Under the pieces are notes generated by a model. That model saw only the letters and a program-made list of their open reading frames with translations, made no database searches and was not told the origin of the DNA. Positions 51,930 to 60,307 of a DNA stretch of 64,000 bases are shown here, in pieces; the first letter of the stretch is position 1; every line of letters begins with the position of its first letter. Source of the stretch: Variovorax sp. N23 (GTDB lineage: Bacteria; Pseudomonadota; Gammaproteobacteria; Burkholderiales; Burkholderiaceae_C); the NCBI RefSeq assembly GCF_025486315.1, contig NZ_JAOOPY010000004.1:186348-250347 (forward strand), written 5' to 3'. Made by a program: the position numbers and the translations under genes.

Positions 51930-52892
51930 ATGACCTACCCGTTTCGCAGAACCCTTGTGGCCGCCAGCCTCACGCTCGCCGTTCTTGGTGCCTCAGCCGC
52001 CGACTACCCCAGTCGGCCCATCACCATCGAAATTCCATATCCGCCTGGAGGGACTGCCGACTCGGTGGCTCGACCACTGTCGGTCGAGTTGGGAAAACGG
52101 CTGGGCGTGCCCGTCATCCTCGACTACAAGGCCGGTGCGGGCGGTGCCATTGCAACCCAGTTTGTGGCCAAGGCCAACCCCGATGGCTACACCCTGGTGA
52201 TGGTGCTGGCGGCACACGCCATCAATCCCAGTTTGTACAAGAATCTTCCGTACGACTCGGTCAAAGACTTCACACCGATCTCCATGGTGGCCAAGCTGCC
52301 GCTGGTGCTCTACAGCAACCCCAAGTTCGGTCCGAAGACCGTGCCGGAGTTGATCGAGTATGCGAAGAAGAATTCCGGCCGACTTAGCTTCGGCTCCGCC
52401 GGCAGCGGCAACACCAGCCACCTGGCCGGCGAGCTGTTCGCCAGCACCGCTGGCGTGCAGATGCTGCATGTTCCTTACAAAGGCGGCGGACCTTCCATCA
52501 CCGCCGCCGTCGGTGGGGAGATTCCCACCGTGTTTGCCGGCCCGGATTCGCTGGGCATGGCGCGCAGCGGCCGACTCCATGTAGTGGCGGTGACCAGTCC
52601 GGAGCGCTCGCCGCTCATTCCCGACGTGCCTGCGATCGCAGAGACACTCAAGGGCTTCGAAGTCTACGGCTGGTACGGCTTGCTGGCGCCAGCGAACACG
52701 CCTGCTGCTGTGGTCCAGAAGCTGAACACCGAAATCAATGCCACGCTGAAGTCTCCCGAGTTCAAGAAGATGGTCGAGCCGCTGGGTTACATCCCCACGG
52801 GCTCCACGCCAGTCGAATTCAGCAGCTTCGTCGAAACCGAAACCAAGCGTTGGGGCGAGGTGATCCGAAAGGCCGACATCAAGCTCGAATAG
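51930..52892 (+). CDS. Bug-family periplasmic solute receptor
   Basis: A 320-residue receptor. Signal peptide MTYPFRRTLVAASLTLAVLG ends near SAADY; the family motif reads IEIPYPPGGTADSVARPLSV. A ribosome binding site AAAGGAGACTGACCT precedes the ATG. It lies in the CoA-transferase operon and again has no TctAB partner in the window. Confidence 0.92.
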   Translation: MTYPFRRTLVAASLTLAVLGASAADYPSRPITIEIPYPPGGTADSVARPLSVELGKRLGVPVILDYKAGAGGAIATQFVAKANPDGYTLVMVLAAHAINPSLYKNLPYDSVKDFTPISMVAKLPLVLYSNPKFGPKTVPELIEYAKKNSGRLSFGSAGSGNTSHLAGELFASTAGVQMLHVPYKGGGPSITAAVGGEIPTVFAGPDSLGMARSGRLHVVAVTSPERSPLIPDVPAIAETLKGFEVYGWYGLLAPANTPAAVVQKLNTEINATLKSPEFKKMVEPLGYIPTGSTPVEFSSFVETETKRWGEVIRKADIKLE

Positions 52893-52926
52893 CGCGTTTG
52901 CAAGCTCAACGACAAGGAGACAGCAT

Positions 52927-53739
52927 ATGAAGCGCAGAACGCTCATGACCGCCGCGCTGGCGGGCGTACCGCTTGGCGCCAGCCAAGCGCAAACGGCGCC
53001 GATGTCCGTACCACGCCATACCTTCGTGCTGCAGCACGGGGCTTGGCACGGGGGCTGGTGCTGGGTGCGAGTCGCCGATCGCCTCCGAGCTCAGGGGCAC
53101 CGCGTCTTCACGCCCACCAGCACCGGCCTGGGCGAGCGCAAGCACCTCATCTCGAAAGACATTACGGTCGAGGTCCTCGTCACGGACCTGGTCAACATGA
53201 TCGAGGCGGAGGAGTTGAACGACGTGGTGCTGGTCGGCCACAGCTTCGGGGGCATCGCCATCAGCGGCGCGGCAGATCGCGTTGCCGGGCGCCTGCGGCA
53301 GTTGGTGTACCTGGACGCAGTGATCCTGCAGCCCGGCCAATCGGCATTGAGTTCCGTGCCGCCGGCGGTCGCGATTCAACGGCGCGATGCGATCCGTGCT
53401 GCGGGTGGGGTCTCGCTGGCGGTGCCGCCCACCTCCTTCTTCGGCATCACCGACGGCCCCGACGTCGAATGGCTGCGGCGTCGCCTGACGCCCCATCCAG
53501 CGGCTACCTACGATTCGCCGCTGAACATCCGCAACCCTGTGGGCAACGGCCTTCCTACCACCTACATCGGTTGCACCCTCAATCCGTTGGCCAGCATCGA
53601 ACCGATGCGCCAATGGGCTCGCGAGCGAGCCGCGGACCGTGACGGCTGGACTTATGAAGAGCTGCCCACGGTGCACAACGCCATGATGACCAAGCCGGAT
53701 TTGCTCGCTCGGACCCTGCTGAGAATTGCCGCTCGGTGA
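52927..53739 (+). CDS. exported alpha/beta-hydrolase, methylesterase-like
   Basis: A 270-residue protein with a signal peptide (MKRRTLMTAALAGVPLGASQ A). The hydrolase core has FVLQHGAWHGGWCWVRVADR, the nucleophile elbow GHSFGG and late His in PTVHNAMM, which match the plant-type methylesterase/hydroxynitrile-lyase-like branch found in bacteria as esterases. It may release an acid in the periplasm for the Bug receptor (inference). Confidence 0.85.
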   Translation: MKRRTLMTAALAGVPLGASQAQTAPMSVPRHTFVLQHGAWHGGWCWVRVADRLRAQGHRVFTPTSTGLGERKHLISKDITVEVLVTDLVNMIEAEELNDVVLVGHSFGGIAISGAADRVAGRLRQLVYLDAVILQPGQSALSSVPPAVAIQRRDAIRAAGGVSLAVPPTSFFGITDGPDVEWLRRRLTPHPAATYDSPLNIRNPVGNGLPTTYIGCTLNPLASIEPMRQWARERAADRDGWTYEELPTVHNAMMTKPDLLARTLLRIAAR

Positions 53740-53769
53740 ACCGCGAGGTTCTCAAATTTTCCCTCCTCC

Positions 53770-55143
53770 ATGAACCACTCTTCCTTCCCCTTCGGCAGCA
53801 CTGTCATCGATTCCATCCTGTTCCGCGACGCATTCGGAACGGCCGCGATGCGGTCGGTGTTTTCCGATCAGCAGATGGTCCAGCGTTATCTGGATGTCGA
53901 AGTTGCGCTCGCCAAAGCCGAGGCGCAGGTCGGTGTAATACCGCAGGACGCGGCCGACGCCATCGCTCGCGAGTCGCGGCTGGACCGCATCGACTTCGAC
54001 CACATGCGCGAGGAGACCGACATCGTCGGCTATCCAATCTTGCCATTGGTCCACCAGATGGTGGTGATGTGCGGCGAAGCCGGTCGCTACGTGCATTGGG
54101 GTGCCACCACCCAGGACATCATGGATACGGCGGTGTCCCTGCAGGTGCGCGATGCGCTCGACGCTGTTGCTGAGGATGTTCGGCAGCTGCGTGCCATTCT
54201 GGCGGGACTCGCCCAGCGCTACCGCGACACACCGATGGCCGGCCGGACCCATCTGCAGCAGGCGCTGCCGATCACCTTCGGCTACAAGGTGGCCATATGG
54301 CTGGCCATGTTCGACAGACACCAGCAACGGCTCGCCGAACTGCGCCCGCGCGTGGCGGTGGTGCAGTTTGCGGGGGCGGCTGGCACGTTGGCGTCGCTGG
54401 GCGACAAGGGAATGGAAGTCCAGCAGGCCCTTGCCGCAGAATTGCAACTGGGTGTGCCGGCAACCACCTGGCACGTGGCGCGTGACGGCTTTGCGGAGGC
54501 CGTCAACCTGCTGGCGCTGGTGACCGGCTCGCTTGGCAAGATCGCGCTCGACATCATGCTGATGGCCTCCACGGAGTTCGGCGAGGTCTATGAACCTTTC
54601 GTCAAGGGTCGTGGCGCCAGCAGCACCATGCCGCAGAAGCGGAACCCCATTTCCAGCGAGCTTATGCTGGCTGCGTCCAAGGCGGTGCGGCAGAACGCGG
54701 GTCTGATGGTCGACGCGATGGTGCAGGACTTTGAGCGCGCCACCGGCCCTTGGCACGCCGAATGGATCGCGATCCCACAGAGTTTTATTTTGACGGCTGG
54801 TGCTCTCCATCAAGCGAAGTTCGCGCTTGGCGGATTAATCGTTGACGAAGCGCGCATGGCGCATAACTTGGGCATGAGCAAAGGCCTAATCGTTGCGGAG
54901 GCTGTCATGATGGGACTGGCTCCCACCATTGGCCGGCAGCAGGCGCACGACTTAGTCTATGACGCTTGCCGGGCAGTCAACGAGCAGGGCGGCACATTGG
55001 CTGCGGCCCTAGCGGCGATGCCGGCCATTACTCAGCATGTCGAGCGCGCCACCATCGATCGTCTCACCGACCCGGTCAACTACCTTGGCCTTTCGTCGCA
55101 GATGGTGGAACGCGCCCTGGCGCTGTCCGCCGCCATCGTCTGA
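53770..55143 (+). CDS. fumarase/aspartase superfamily lyase (carboxymuconate cycloisomerase-like)
   Basis: A 457-residue protein with the superfamily signature GRGASSTMPQKRNPI and the segments HWGATTQDIMDTA and AGRTHLQQALPITFGYKVA, closest in layout to 3-carboxy-cis,cis-muconate lactonizing enzyme (PcaB) and adenylosuccinate lyase. In a CoA-transferase operon a PcaB-like role in a 3-oxoadipate-type pathway is attractive, but no protocatechuate dioxygenase is present. Another anti-elimination or cyclisation of a dicarboxylate is possible. Confidence 0.83.
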   Translation: MNHSSFPFGSTVIDSILFRDAFGTAAMRSVFSDQQMVQRYLDVEVALAKAEAQVGVIPQDAADAIARESRLDRIDFDHMREETDIVGYPILPLVHQMVVMCGEAGRYVHWGATTQDIMDTAVSLQVRDALDAVAEDVRQLRAILAGLAQRYRDTPMAGRTHLQQALPITFGYKVAIWLAMFDRHQQRLAELRPRVAVVQFAGAAGTLASLGDKGMEVQQALAAELQLGVPATTWHVARDGFAEAVNLLALVTGSLGKIALDIMLMASTEFGEVYEPFVKGRGASSTMPQKRNPISSELMLAASKAVRQNAGLMVDAMVQDFERATGPWHAEWIAIPQSFILTAGALHQAKFALGGLIVDEARMAHNLGMSKGLIVAEAVMMGLAPTIGRQQAHDLVYDACRAVNEQGGTLAAALAAMPAITQHVERATIDRLTDPVNYLGLSSQMVERALALSAAIV

Positions 55144-55244
55144 GCGCACCAATCAAACATGGCTAAACGCGGGTCGTTTGCGTCCTGAGTTAAGTAGACC
55201 TACGCGTATCATGGGGCCGGCTCAGAAAGAGTCGCTCGCCTGAA

Positions 55245-55467
55245 TCACGCGACGCGCTCCCGAAGGGCTGATCGCCTTGTGCCTACGGCGAGTCCTCCGA
55301 TCACGCCCACGATGCTGCCGATGATCCCGGCGGCAACGGTGCCGCCCCCCGGCGACCATTGAGCCGATGGCCGCGCCAGCAGCGGTTTCCGCAATGACTG
55401 TGCCGGCCACGTAGACCGATCGATCCTGTGTGTCGGTCAATCGGTGGCTGGAACTGGGCGCGCTCAT
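55245..55467 (-). pseudogene. glycine-zipper small protein, frameshifted at a C6/G6 run
   Basis: A minus frame gives DRSVYVAGTVIAETAAGAAI GSMVAGG, and after a one-base shift at the six-base run (55345-55350) the next frame gives GTVAAGIIGSIVGVIGGLAV GTRRSALRERVA and a stop. The GxxxG-rich segments resemble glycine-zipper (2TM) envelope proteins. The homopolymer position makes a sequencing error or slippage equally possible. The true start is uncertain (ATG at 55467 is one option). Confidence 0.6.
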
Positions 55468-55523
55468 CGGTGAGCAGGTCGGCGAACGCGGTACCGTTGG
55501 ATTGCCGCGGGCTGAGCGTTCCG

Positions 55524-56105
55524 TCAATCGAAATTGGCCGGGTCCATCCGCTTCACCTGCTCCTCGTATCCAGGCTCGGGCTGGATCTCGAAGGAATGCA
55601 ATAGCCGTCCCACGCAGACATAGAAGCTCGCAGTCAGGACCAACTCGACCAGTGCTTCTTCTTCGAAGCCTTCGAGGCGCAGGCGCTCGATGGCCTGCTT
55701 CGATGCGCCAGGCCCCCGCGTTACCTCTTCGGCCAACTCGAGGGCGGCGCGTTCCTGCGCGTCGAAGTGTGTCGACTGCTTCCAGTTTGCCAGTGAGTCG
55801 ATTTGCAGCTCGCTGACTCCGGCTGCCAAGGCCATGGGAAGATGGTGGGCCCATTCGTACGTTGTTCCGGACATCTGCGCTCCACGCAAGATCATGAGTT
55901 CGCGCAGCTTTCGTGGCGTCTTTGCCCGTTGCCGCAAGGGCCAGGCGAAGTCCAGCCACGCCTCGAACATCGCCGGTGCATGGCCCAGGACGCGGTAGAG
56001 GTCGGGCATGTGGAAGTCCGGTCCCATCGCCCCACGCACCCGGTCGAAGAGCGCTCGCGTGTGGGGCTCCTCGGGCATCTCGGGCAGCAGGGGGACGTGC
56101 GGCAT
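55524..56105 (-). CDS. carboxymuconolactone decarboxylase (CMD/AhpD) family protein
   Basis: A 193-residue all-helical CMD-fold protein: MILRGAQMSGTTYEWAHHLP, LALEAGVSELQ-type segment (AAGVSELQIDSL) and the C-terminal ALVELVLTASFYVCVGRLLH. The CxxC pair of AhpD peroxidases is absent, and the TTYEWAHH form matches the decarboxylase-like catabolic members. It could act on a lactone or oxo acid from the neighbouring operon. Last gene of a minus-strand row. Confidence 0.83.
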   Translation of the reverse strand: MPHVPLLPEMPEEPHTRALFDRVRGAMGPDFHMPDLYRVLGHAPAMFEAWLDFAWPLRQRAKTPRKLRELMILRGAQMSGTTYEWAHHLPMALAAGVSELQIDSLANWKQSTHFDAQERAALELAEEVTRGPGASKQAIERLRLEGFEEEALVELVLTASFYVCVGRLLHSFEIQPEPGYEEQVKRMDPANFD

Positions 56106-56132
56106 GGCGATCCTTGGTGTGGGGTAGTTGAC

Positions 56133-56969
56133 TCAGGTGGAAGGCGCGTCGGCCTTCAGGTCCGGCGACAGGGTGCCAGCGGTGGCGCCGGCATCGACTG
56201 GCAGGATCACCCCGGTGACCCACCGAGCCTCGTCGCTGGCAAGGTAGACCACCGCATGACCGACGTCCCAGCCGGACCCCTCCGTGTGGAGCAGCGAGCG
56301 CTTGCGGCGCTGCTCGCGCACCTCGGGCGTCATGCGGTCCGCCACCATGGGCGTGTGCACCATGCCCGGTGCCACGCAGTTCACCCGGATGCCTTCGGTC
56401 CCGTGATGCGCCGCCATCGCGCGGGTCATGTTCACCACCGCGCCCTTGGAGGTCGGGTAGAGCAGGGCGGGCGTGCCGCCGATCAGGCCCGCCACCGAGG
56501 CAATGTTGACGATCGATCCCGCGCCTTGCCGCCGCATGTGCGGGATGGCGTACTTGGCCATCAACATCATCGAGCTGACGTTGATGCGAAGCGCTCGGTC
56601 CCACGCCTCGATGTCGACCTCGACGGCATTGCCCGCAGGTCCGCCGACGCCGACGTTGTTCACCAGGATATCGACGCGGCCCCAGGTCTCGGCGGCGTGC
56701 GCCACCGCGGCGCAACACTGCGCAGGCTCGGCGACATTGGCCTCCAGGGCGAGTGACGTGCCGCCCTCCGCGTCGATCCACCGCTGCGTTTCGAGCGCTG
56801 CCTCCATCTGCGCATCGAGCAGCAGCACTCGGGCACCGCGGCGAGCCAGCAAGATGGCCGCGGCCCGCCCGTTTCCGATGCCTGTCCCGCGAGAGCCCGC
56901 GCCGGTCACGATGGCCACACGACCGACGAGGCTGCCGCTGGCCGGCTCCGTATGCTGTGCTACTGCCAT
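56133..56969 (-). CDS. short-chain dehydrogenase/reductase
   Basis: A 278-residue SDR: TGAGSRGTGIGNGRAAAILL (an expanded glycine motif), VNNVGVGGPAG, Ser in NIASVAGL and the YPTSK active site. It follows a second SDR by only 2 bases. Probably dehydrogenates a hydroxyacyl-CoA or cyclic alcohol in the same pathway. Confidence 0.87.
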   Translation of the reverse strand: MAVAQHTEPASGSLVGRVAIVTGAGSRGTGIGNGRAAAILLARRGARVLLLDAQMEAALETQRWIDAEGGTSLALEANVAEPAQCCAAVAHAAETWGRVDILVNNVGVGGPAGNAVEVDIEAWDRALRINVSSMMLMAKYAIPHMRRQGAGSIVNIASVAGLIGGTPALLYPTSKGAVVNMTRAMAAHHGTEGIRVNCVAPGMVHTPMVADRMTPEVREQRRKRSLLHTEGSGWDVGHAVVYLASDEARWVTGVILPVDAGATAGTLSPDLKADAPST

Positions 56970-56971
56970 CG

Positions 56972-57787
56972 TCAGATCATCGCGAAGCCGCCGGAAGCAC
57001 CGATCGTCTGCCCTGTGATGAACAAGGCGCGCTCGGATGCCAGGAAGGCAACGATGCCGGAAACGTCCTCAGGGCGCGACAGTCGGCCCACACCCTTGGA
57101 GATCGGGTACACGTTCAGCATCTTGCCCAGCCGCTCGTCGTTCTCGATCGTGGCATCGACGCGCAGCGGGCCGTCCTTGATGCCCGCATGCGAGACCGCA
57201 CCCAGCGCGACCGAATTGACGGTGATCGCGTGCCGGCCATGCTCGCGAGCCAGCGCCTTGCCGAAGCCGGCGATGGCCGCCTTGGCACTCGAATACACCG
57301 CCATGTTGGCCTCCCCGATGCGGCCGGCCTCTGAAATGATGTTGACGATGCGGCCGTGCTTGCGAGCCACCATGCCCGGCAACACGCTGCGGCAGCAGTG
57401 CATGGTTCCATAGACGTTCAGGTTGACGATCTTGGCCCAGTCCTCGATCGGCATCTCGAGGAAGGGCGGGGTGCGCCCACCCTTCTCGCGACGCTCCGGG
57501 ATGATGCCCGCGTTGTTCACCAGCACACCGACCGGCGCATCGAAGTGCTTGGCACCCTGCGCAACCATCGCTTCGACCTGGTCGCTGCGCGTGATGTCGG
57601 CCGGTGCGGCGAGTGCCTGACCGCCCGCCTCGGCAATTTCCCGGGCGACGGCCTCGGCTCGCTCCGCGAAGAGGTCGTTGACGATGACGCGGGCACCTTC
57701 GGCCGCGAGTTCGATGCAGATCTGACGGCCGACGCCCTGGCCGCCGCCGGTGACCAGCGCGACCTGGCCTTCCAATCCGAGTCTCAT
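56972..57787 (-). CDS. short-chain dehydrogenase/reductase
   Basis: A 271-residue SDR: TGGGQGVGRQICIELAAEGA, VNNAGIIPERR and the YSSAK active site after NIISEAGRIG. The last residues (TGQTIGASGGFAMI) are the usual SDR C-terminus. Placed between a crotonase and another SDR, it fits 3-hydroxyacyl-CoA oxidation. Confidence 0.88.
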   Translation of the reverse strand: MRLGLEGQVALVTGGGQGVGRQICIELAAEGARVIVNDLFAERAEAVAREIAEAGGQALAAPADITRSDQVEAMVAQGAKHFDAPVGVLVNNAGIIPERREKGGRTPPFLEMPIEDWAKIVNLNVYGTMHCCRSVLPGMVARKHGRIVNIISEAGRIGEANMAVYSSAKAAIAGFGKALAREHGRHAITVNSVALGAVSHAGIKDGPLRVDATIENDERLGKMLNVYPISKGVGRLSRPEDVSGIVAFLASERALFITGQTIGASGGFAMI

Positions 57788-57836
57788 GGGTTGTTTCCTT
57801 GGCTTGTGTGAAAGAGGGGGGGATGGTTGGAGGTGC

Positions 57837-58643
57837 TCAGCGGCCGGTGAACACCGGCTTGCGCTTCTCCACGAAGGCGCGCATGCCTTCCTTGCGGTCG
57901 TCGCTGTCGATGATCATGGCCGCCGCATAGCGCTCGTACTCGAGCCCCGAGTCGAGGTCGGTCTGCATGCCGCGATTGATGGCGCGCTTGGCAAAACGCA
58001 CCGCCAGCGGCGGGTGCTCGGCAATACGCTGGGCCAGCTCCAGGGCAGCGGGCATCAGCTCGCCCTGCGGCATCACCCGGCTGACGATGCCAAAGCGCAG
58101 CGCGGTCTCGGCGTCGACGAGGTCGGCGGTGAGGATCAGTTCCTTGGCGCGCGCCTCCCCGATCAAACGGGGCAGCCGCTGCGTGCCGCCGGCGGCGGGA
58201 ATCACGCCGAGCTTGATCTCGGGCAGGCCGAAGCGCGCACCGTCGGCCGCGATGCGGATGTCGGCGCACAGCGCGATCTCCAGGCCGCCACCGAGCGCGA
58301 CGCCGTTGATGGCGGCGATCACCGGCTTTTCGAACTCCTCGATGTTGCGGAACAGGTCGTGTGTGGCCTTCTGCGCCACGAAGTACTCGGTGCCGATCGT
58401 GACGTGGCCGGCGCGCTCCTTGATGTCCGCGCCGGCGCAGAAGGCGCGCTCGCCGCTGCCGGTGATCAGCACCGCGCGCACCCGCTCGTCGGTGCGCGCG
58501 TAGTCGAAGAAGGCCCGCGCCAGGTCGGGCTTCATCGAACCGCCGAGGGTGTTCATGCGGTCCGGCCGATTCAGCGTGATCACGGCGACGTTGCCGCGTA
58601 CCTCGTAGAGCAGGGTGTCCAGCGGTGGGGTGTTGGGTGTCAT
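57837..58643 (-). CDS. enoyl-CoA hydratase (crotonase family)
   Basis: A 268-residue crotonase with both hydratase glutamates (GGGLEIALCADIRIA and FGLPEIKLGVIPAAGGTQRL) and the oxyanion motif AFCAGADIKERAG, so a true hydratase is expected. Start at MTPNTPPLDTL; the longer frame upstream enters the preceding gene. Part of the same minus-strand operon as the SDRs and thiolase-like gene. Confidence 0.92.
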   Translation of the reverse strand: MTPNTPPLDTLLYEVRGNVAVITLNRPDRMNTLGGSMKPDLARAFFDYARTDERVRAVLITGSGERAFCAGADIKERAGHVTIGTEYFVAQKATHDLFRNIEEFEKPVIAAINGVALGGGLEIALCADIRIAADGARFGLPEIKLGVIPAAGGTQRLPRLIGEARAKELILTADLVDAETALRFGIVSRVMPQGELMPAALELAQRIAEHPPLAVRFAKRAINRGMQTDLDSGLEYERYAAAMIIDSDDRKEGMRAFVEKRKPVFTGR

Positions 58644-58668
58644 AAGAAACTTCTTCCGGTGTTGTTGT

Positions 58669-59832
58669 TCAGCCCTGTGCCGCGCCGAGCACATGCGCGA
58701 TCGCCACTGACCCGAGGCCGATCATGTGGGCCATGCCCCAGCGCGCACCGGGGTGTTGGCGACCTTCGGCCTCGCCGCGGATCTGGCGCACGATCTCGGC
58801 GATCTGCCCGATGCCGGTGGGCCCGAGCGGATGGCCCATGCCGATCAGGCCGCCCGACGCGTTGATGGCGCAGCGCCCCCCGATGCGCGAGTCGCCGCGT
58901 TCCAGGTAGGCCGCGCCTTCGCCGGCGGCGCACACGCCCACGGCCTCGCTGTAGAGAAGCTCCTCGACCGAGAAGGCGTCGTGCAGTTCGAGCAGATCGA
59001 GTTCAGTCGCACCGATGCCGGCCTGCTCGAGCGCGGCCCGCGCGCTGGCGCGGACCAGTTCGACCGGCCCCTCGCCATAGCGGGTTTCGTCGCGCTCGCT
59101 GTTGGCGGCCGAGGCACGCACCCGGACGCAGCGTCTCGGATCGAGGCCGTGACGGGCGAGCGTGCGGCCCGACACGAGAAGAACGGCGGCGGCGCCTTCG
59201 CCGCGTGGGCAGCATTGCTGCACGGTGAGATCGCCCGCCACCTTGGGCGAGCCCAGCACTTGTTCGAGCGTGCGCGGCTTGCGGAACTGCGCATAGGGGT
59301 TGAGCGCCGCGTTGCCATGGTTCTTGACCGCAACCTTCGCCATCGATTCCATGCCGCCGCCGTGTTCACGCAGGTAGCTGCGCGCCATCAGCGCGAACTT
59401 GACCGCGGGAATGGTGGCGGTGTCGCTCAGGCGTTCCAATCCATCCTTGTTGGCCGCACGGCGGCCGTCGCCGTGCTTGTCCACACCCATGGCGAGCGCC
59501 ACGTCGCTGATGCCGTGAGCCACTTCCATGCACGCCTGCCGGAAGGCGAACGACCCCGAGGCCGAAGCGTTCTCCACCTGCGTCACCGCGAGTCCGGTCG
59601 AGCCGAGGTGCCGGAACATGACGCGGCCCGCGGCCATCCCGATCGACGTGGTGCCGACGTAGGCGCTCTGCACCTGCTTCCATTCGAGGCCGGCATCGGA
59701 CAGGGCGGCGCGCACGGCGGTCAGTCCGAGATGGGTGTAGGGCGTGTCGCTCGGGAACTGGTAGGGGTGCAGGCCGATGCCGACGACATACACGCCGCCA
59801 TTTCCATCGAGCCAGTTCGTGCCGCCGCTCAT
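58669..59832 (-). CDS. thiolase-like enzyme with Ser at the Cys position
   Basis: A 387-residue thiolase fold. The acyl-Cys segment reads VENASASGSFAFRQAC, with Ser where thiolases have Cys. His and Gly landmarks of the C-terminal half are present (ELHDAFSVEELLYSEAVGVC, NASGGLIGMGHPLGPTG). The start at 59832 overlaps the DUF35 stop. Either a Cys-less thiolase-like aldolase or a non-thiolytic acyl-CoA-processing subunit; second such pair in the window. Confidence 0.84.
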   Translation of the reverse strand: MSGGTNWLDGNGGVYVVGIGLHPYQFPSDTPYTHLGLTAVRAALSDAGLEWKQVQSAYVGTTSIGMAAGRVMFRHLGSTGLAVTQVENASASGSFAFRQACMEVAHGISDVALAMGVDKHGDGRRAANKDGLERLSDTATIPAVKFALMARSYLREHGGGMESMAKVAVKNHGNAALNPYAQFRKPRTLEQVLGSPKVAGDLTVQQCCPRGEGAAAVLLVSGRTLARHGLDPRRCVRVRASAANSERDETRYGEGPVELVRASARAALEQAGIGATELDLLELHDAFSVEELLYSEAVGVCAAGEGAAYLERGDSRIGGRCAINASGGLIGMGHPLGPTGIGQIAEIVRQIRGEAEGRQHPGARWGMAHMIGLGSVAIAHVLGAAQG

Positions 59833-60263
59833 GACCGGCCTCCGCTCGCATCCACAGGCACGAACTGGCAGCCGTAGTGCTCGCCCGAGGCGAGCGGCAC
59901 CGCCATCGCGCGCATTGCCATGCCAGGCGCGAGCAGGCTCTCGTCGGTCACGCCGATCACACCTTCTTCCACCACCTGTTCGGCGATGCGGATGTCGCCC
60001 GCGATGCTCGGCGTGGGCAGGCCCGGGACCATCGCGACATGCAGCGTCACATACTCGAGCAAGGTGCCGCCTCCAGGCCGCGTGACCTGCGCGGAGGCGT
60101 CGACTGGATGGCCGCAGTGCATGCAGCCCGGCGCGTTGGCCGGAAAGCTCAGGGCCTGGCAGTGCGGACACTGCGCGAAAAGAAAATCGAGCGAGCGCCC
60201 GTCGGCAGCGAGCCGGTAGAGCGTCGGCCGCAGGGGCTGGAGCGTGGTCAGGTCTTGGGTCAT
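59829..60263 (-). CDS. DUF35 (Zn-ribbon/OB-fold) protein, thiolase partner
   Basis: A 144-residue protein with zinc ribbon CPHCQALSFPANAPGCMHC followed by an OB fold (GGGTLLEYVTLH). The stop overlaps the thiolase-like start by 4 bases, so a 1:1 complex is likely. Same arrangement as 48974-50571 but not near-identical in sequence, so not a recent duplication. Confidence 0.88.
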   Translation of the reverse strand: MTQDLTTLQPLRPTLYRLAADGRSLDFLFAQCPHCQALSFPANAPGCMHCGHPVDASAQVTRPGGGTLLEYVTLHVAMVPGLPTPSIAGDIRIAEQVVEEGVIGVTDESLLAPGMAMRAMAVPLASGEHYGCQFVPVDASGGRS

Positions 60264-60307
60264 GGGTTTGGAGATGCGGGAGACGTATCAGGGAAGGGTG
60301 GGAGAGG

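Noticed and set aside
53770..55143. Firm assignment as pcaB or purB
   Set aside because: The superfamily signature is clear, but no protocatechuate genes or purine genes are adjacent, so the specific name is not justified.
55467..56781. upstream part of a long minus-strand frame overlapping the CMD and SDR genes
   Set aside because: It lies out of frame within two genes with clear family motifs and has no domain of its own.
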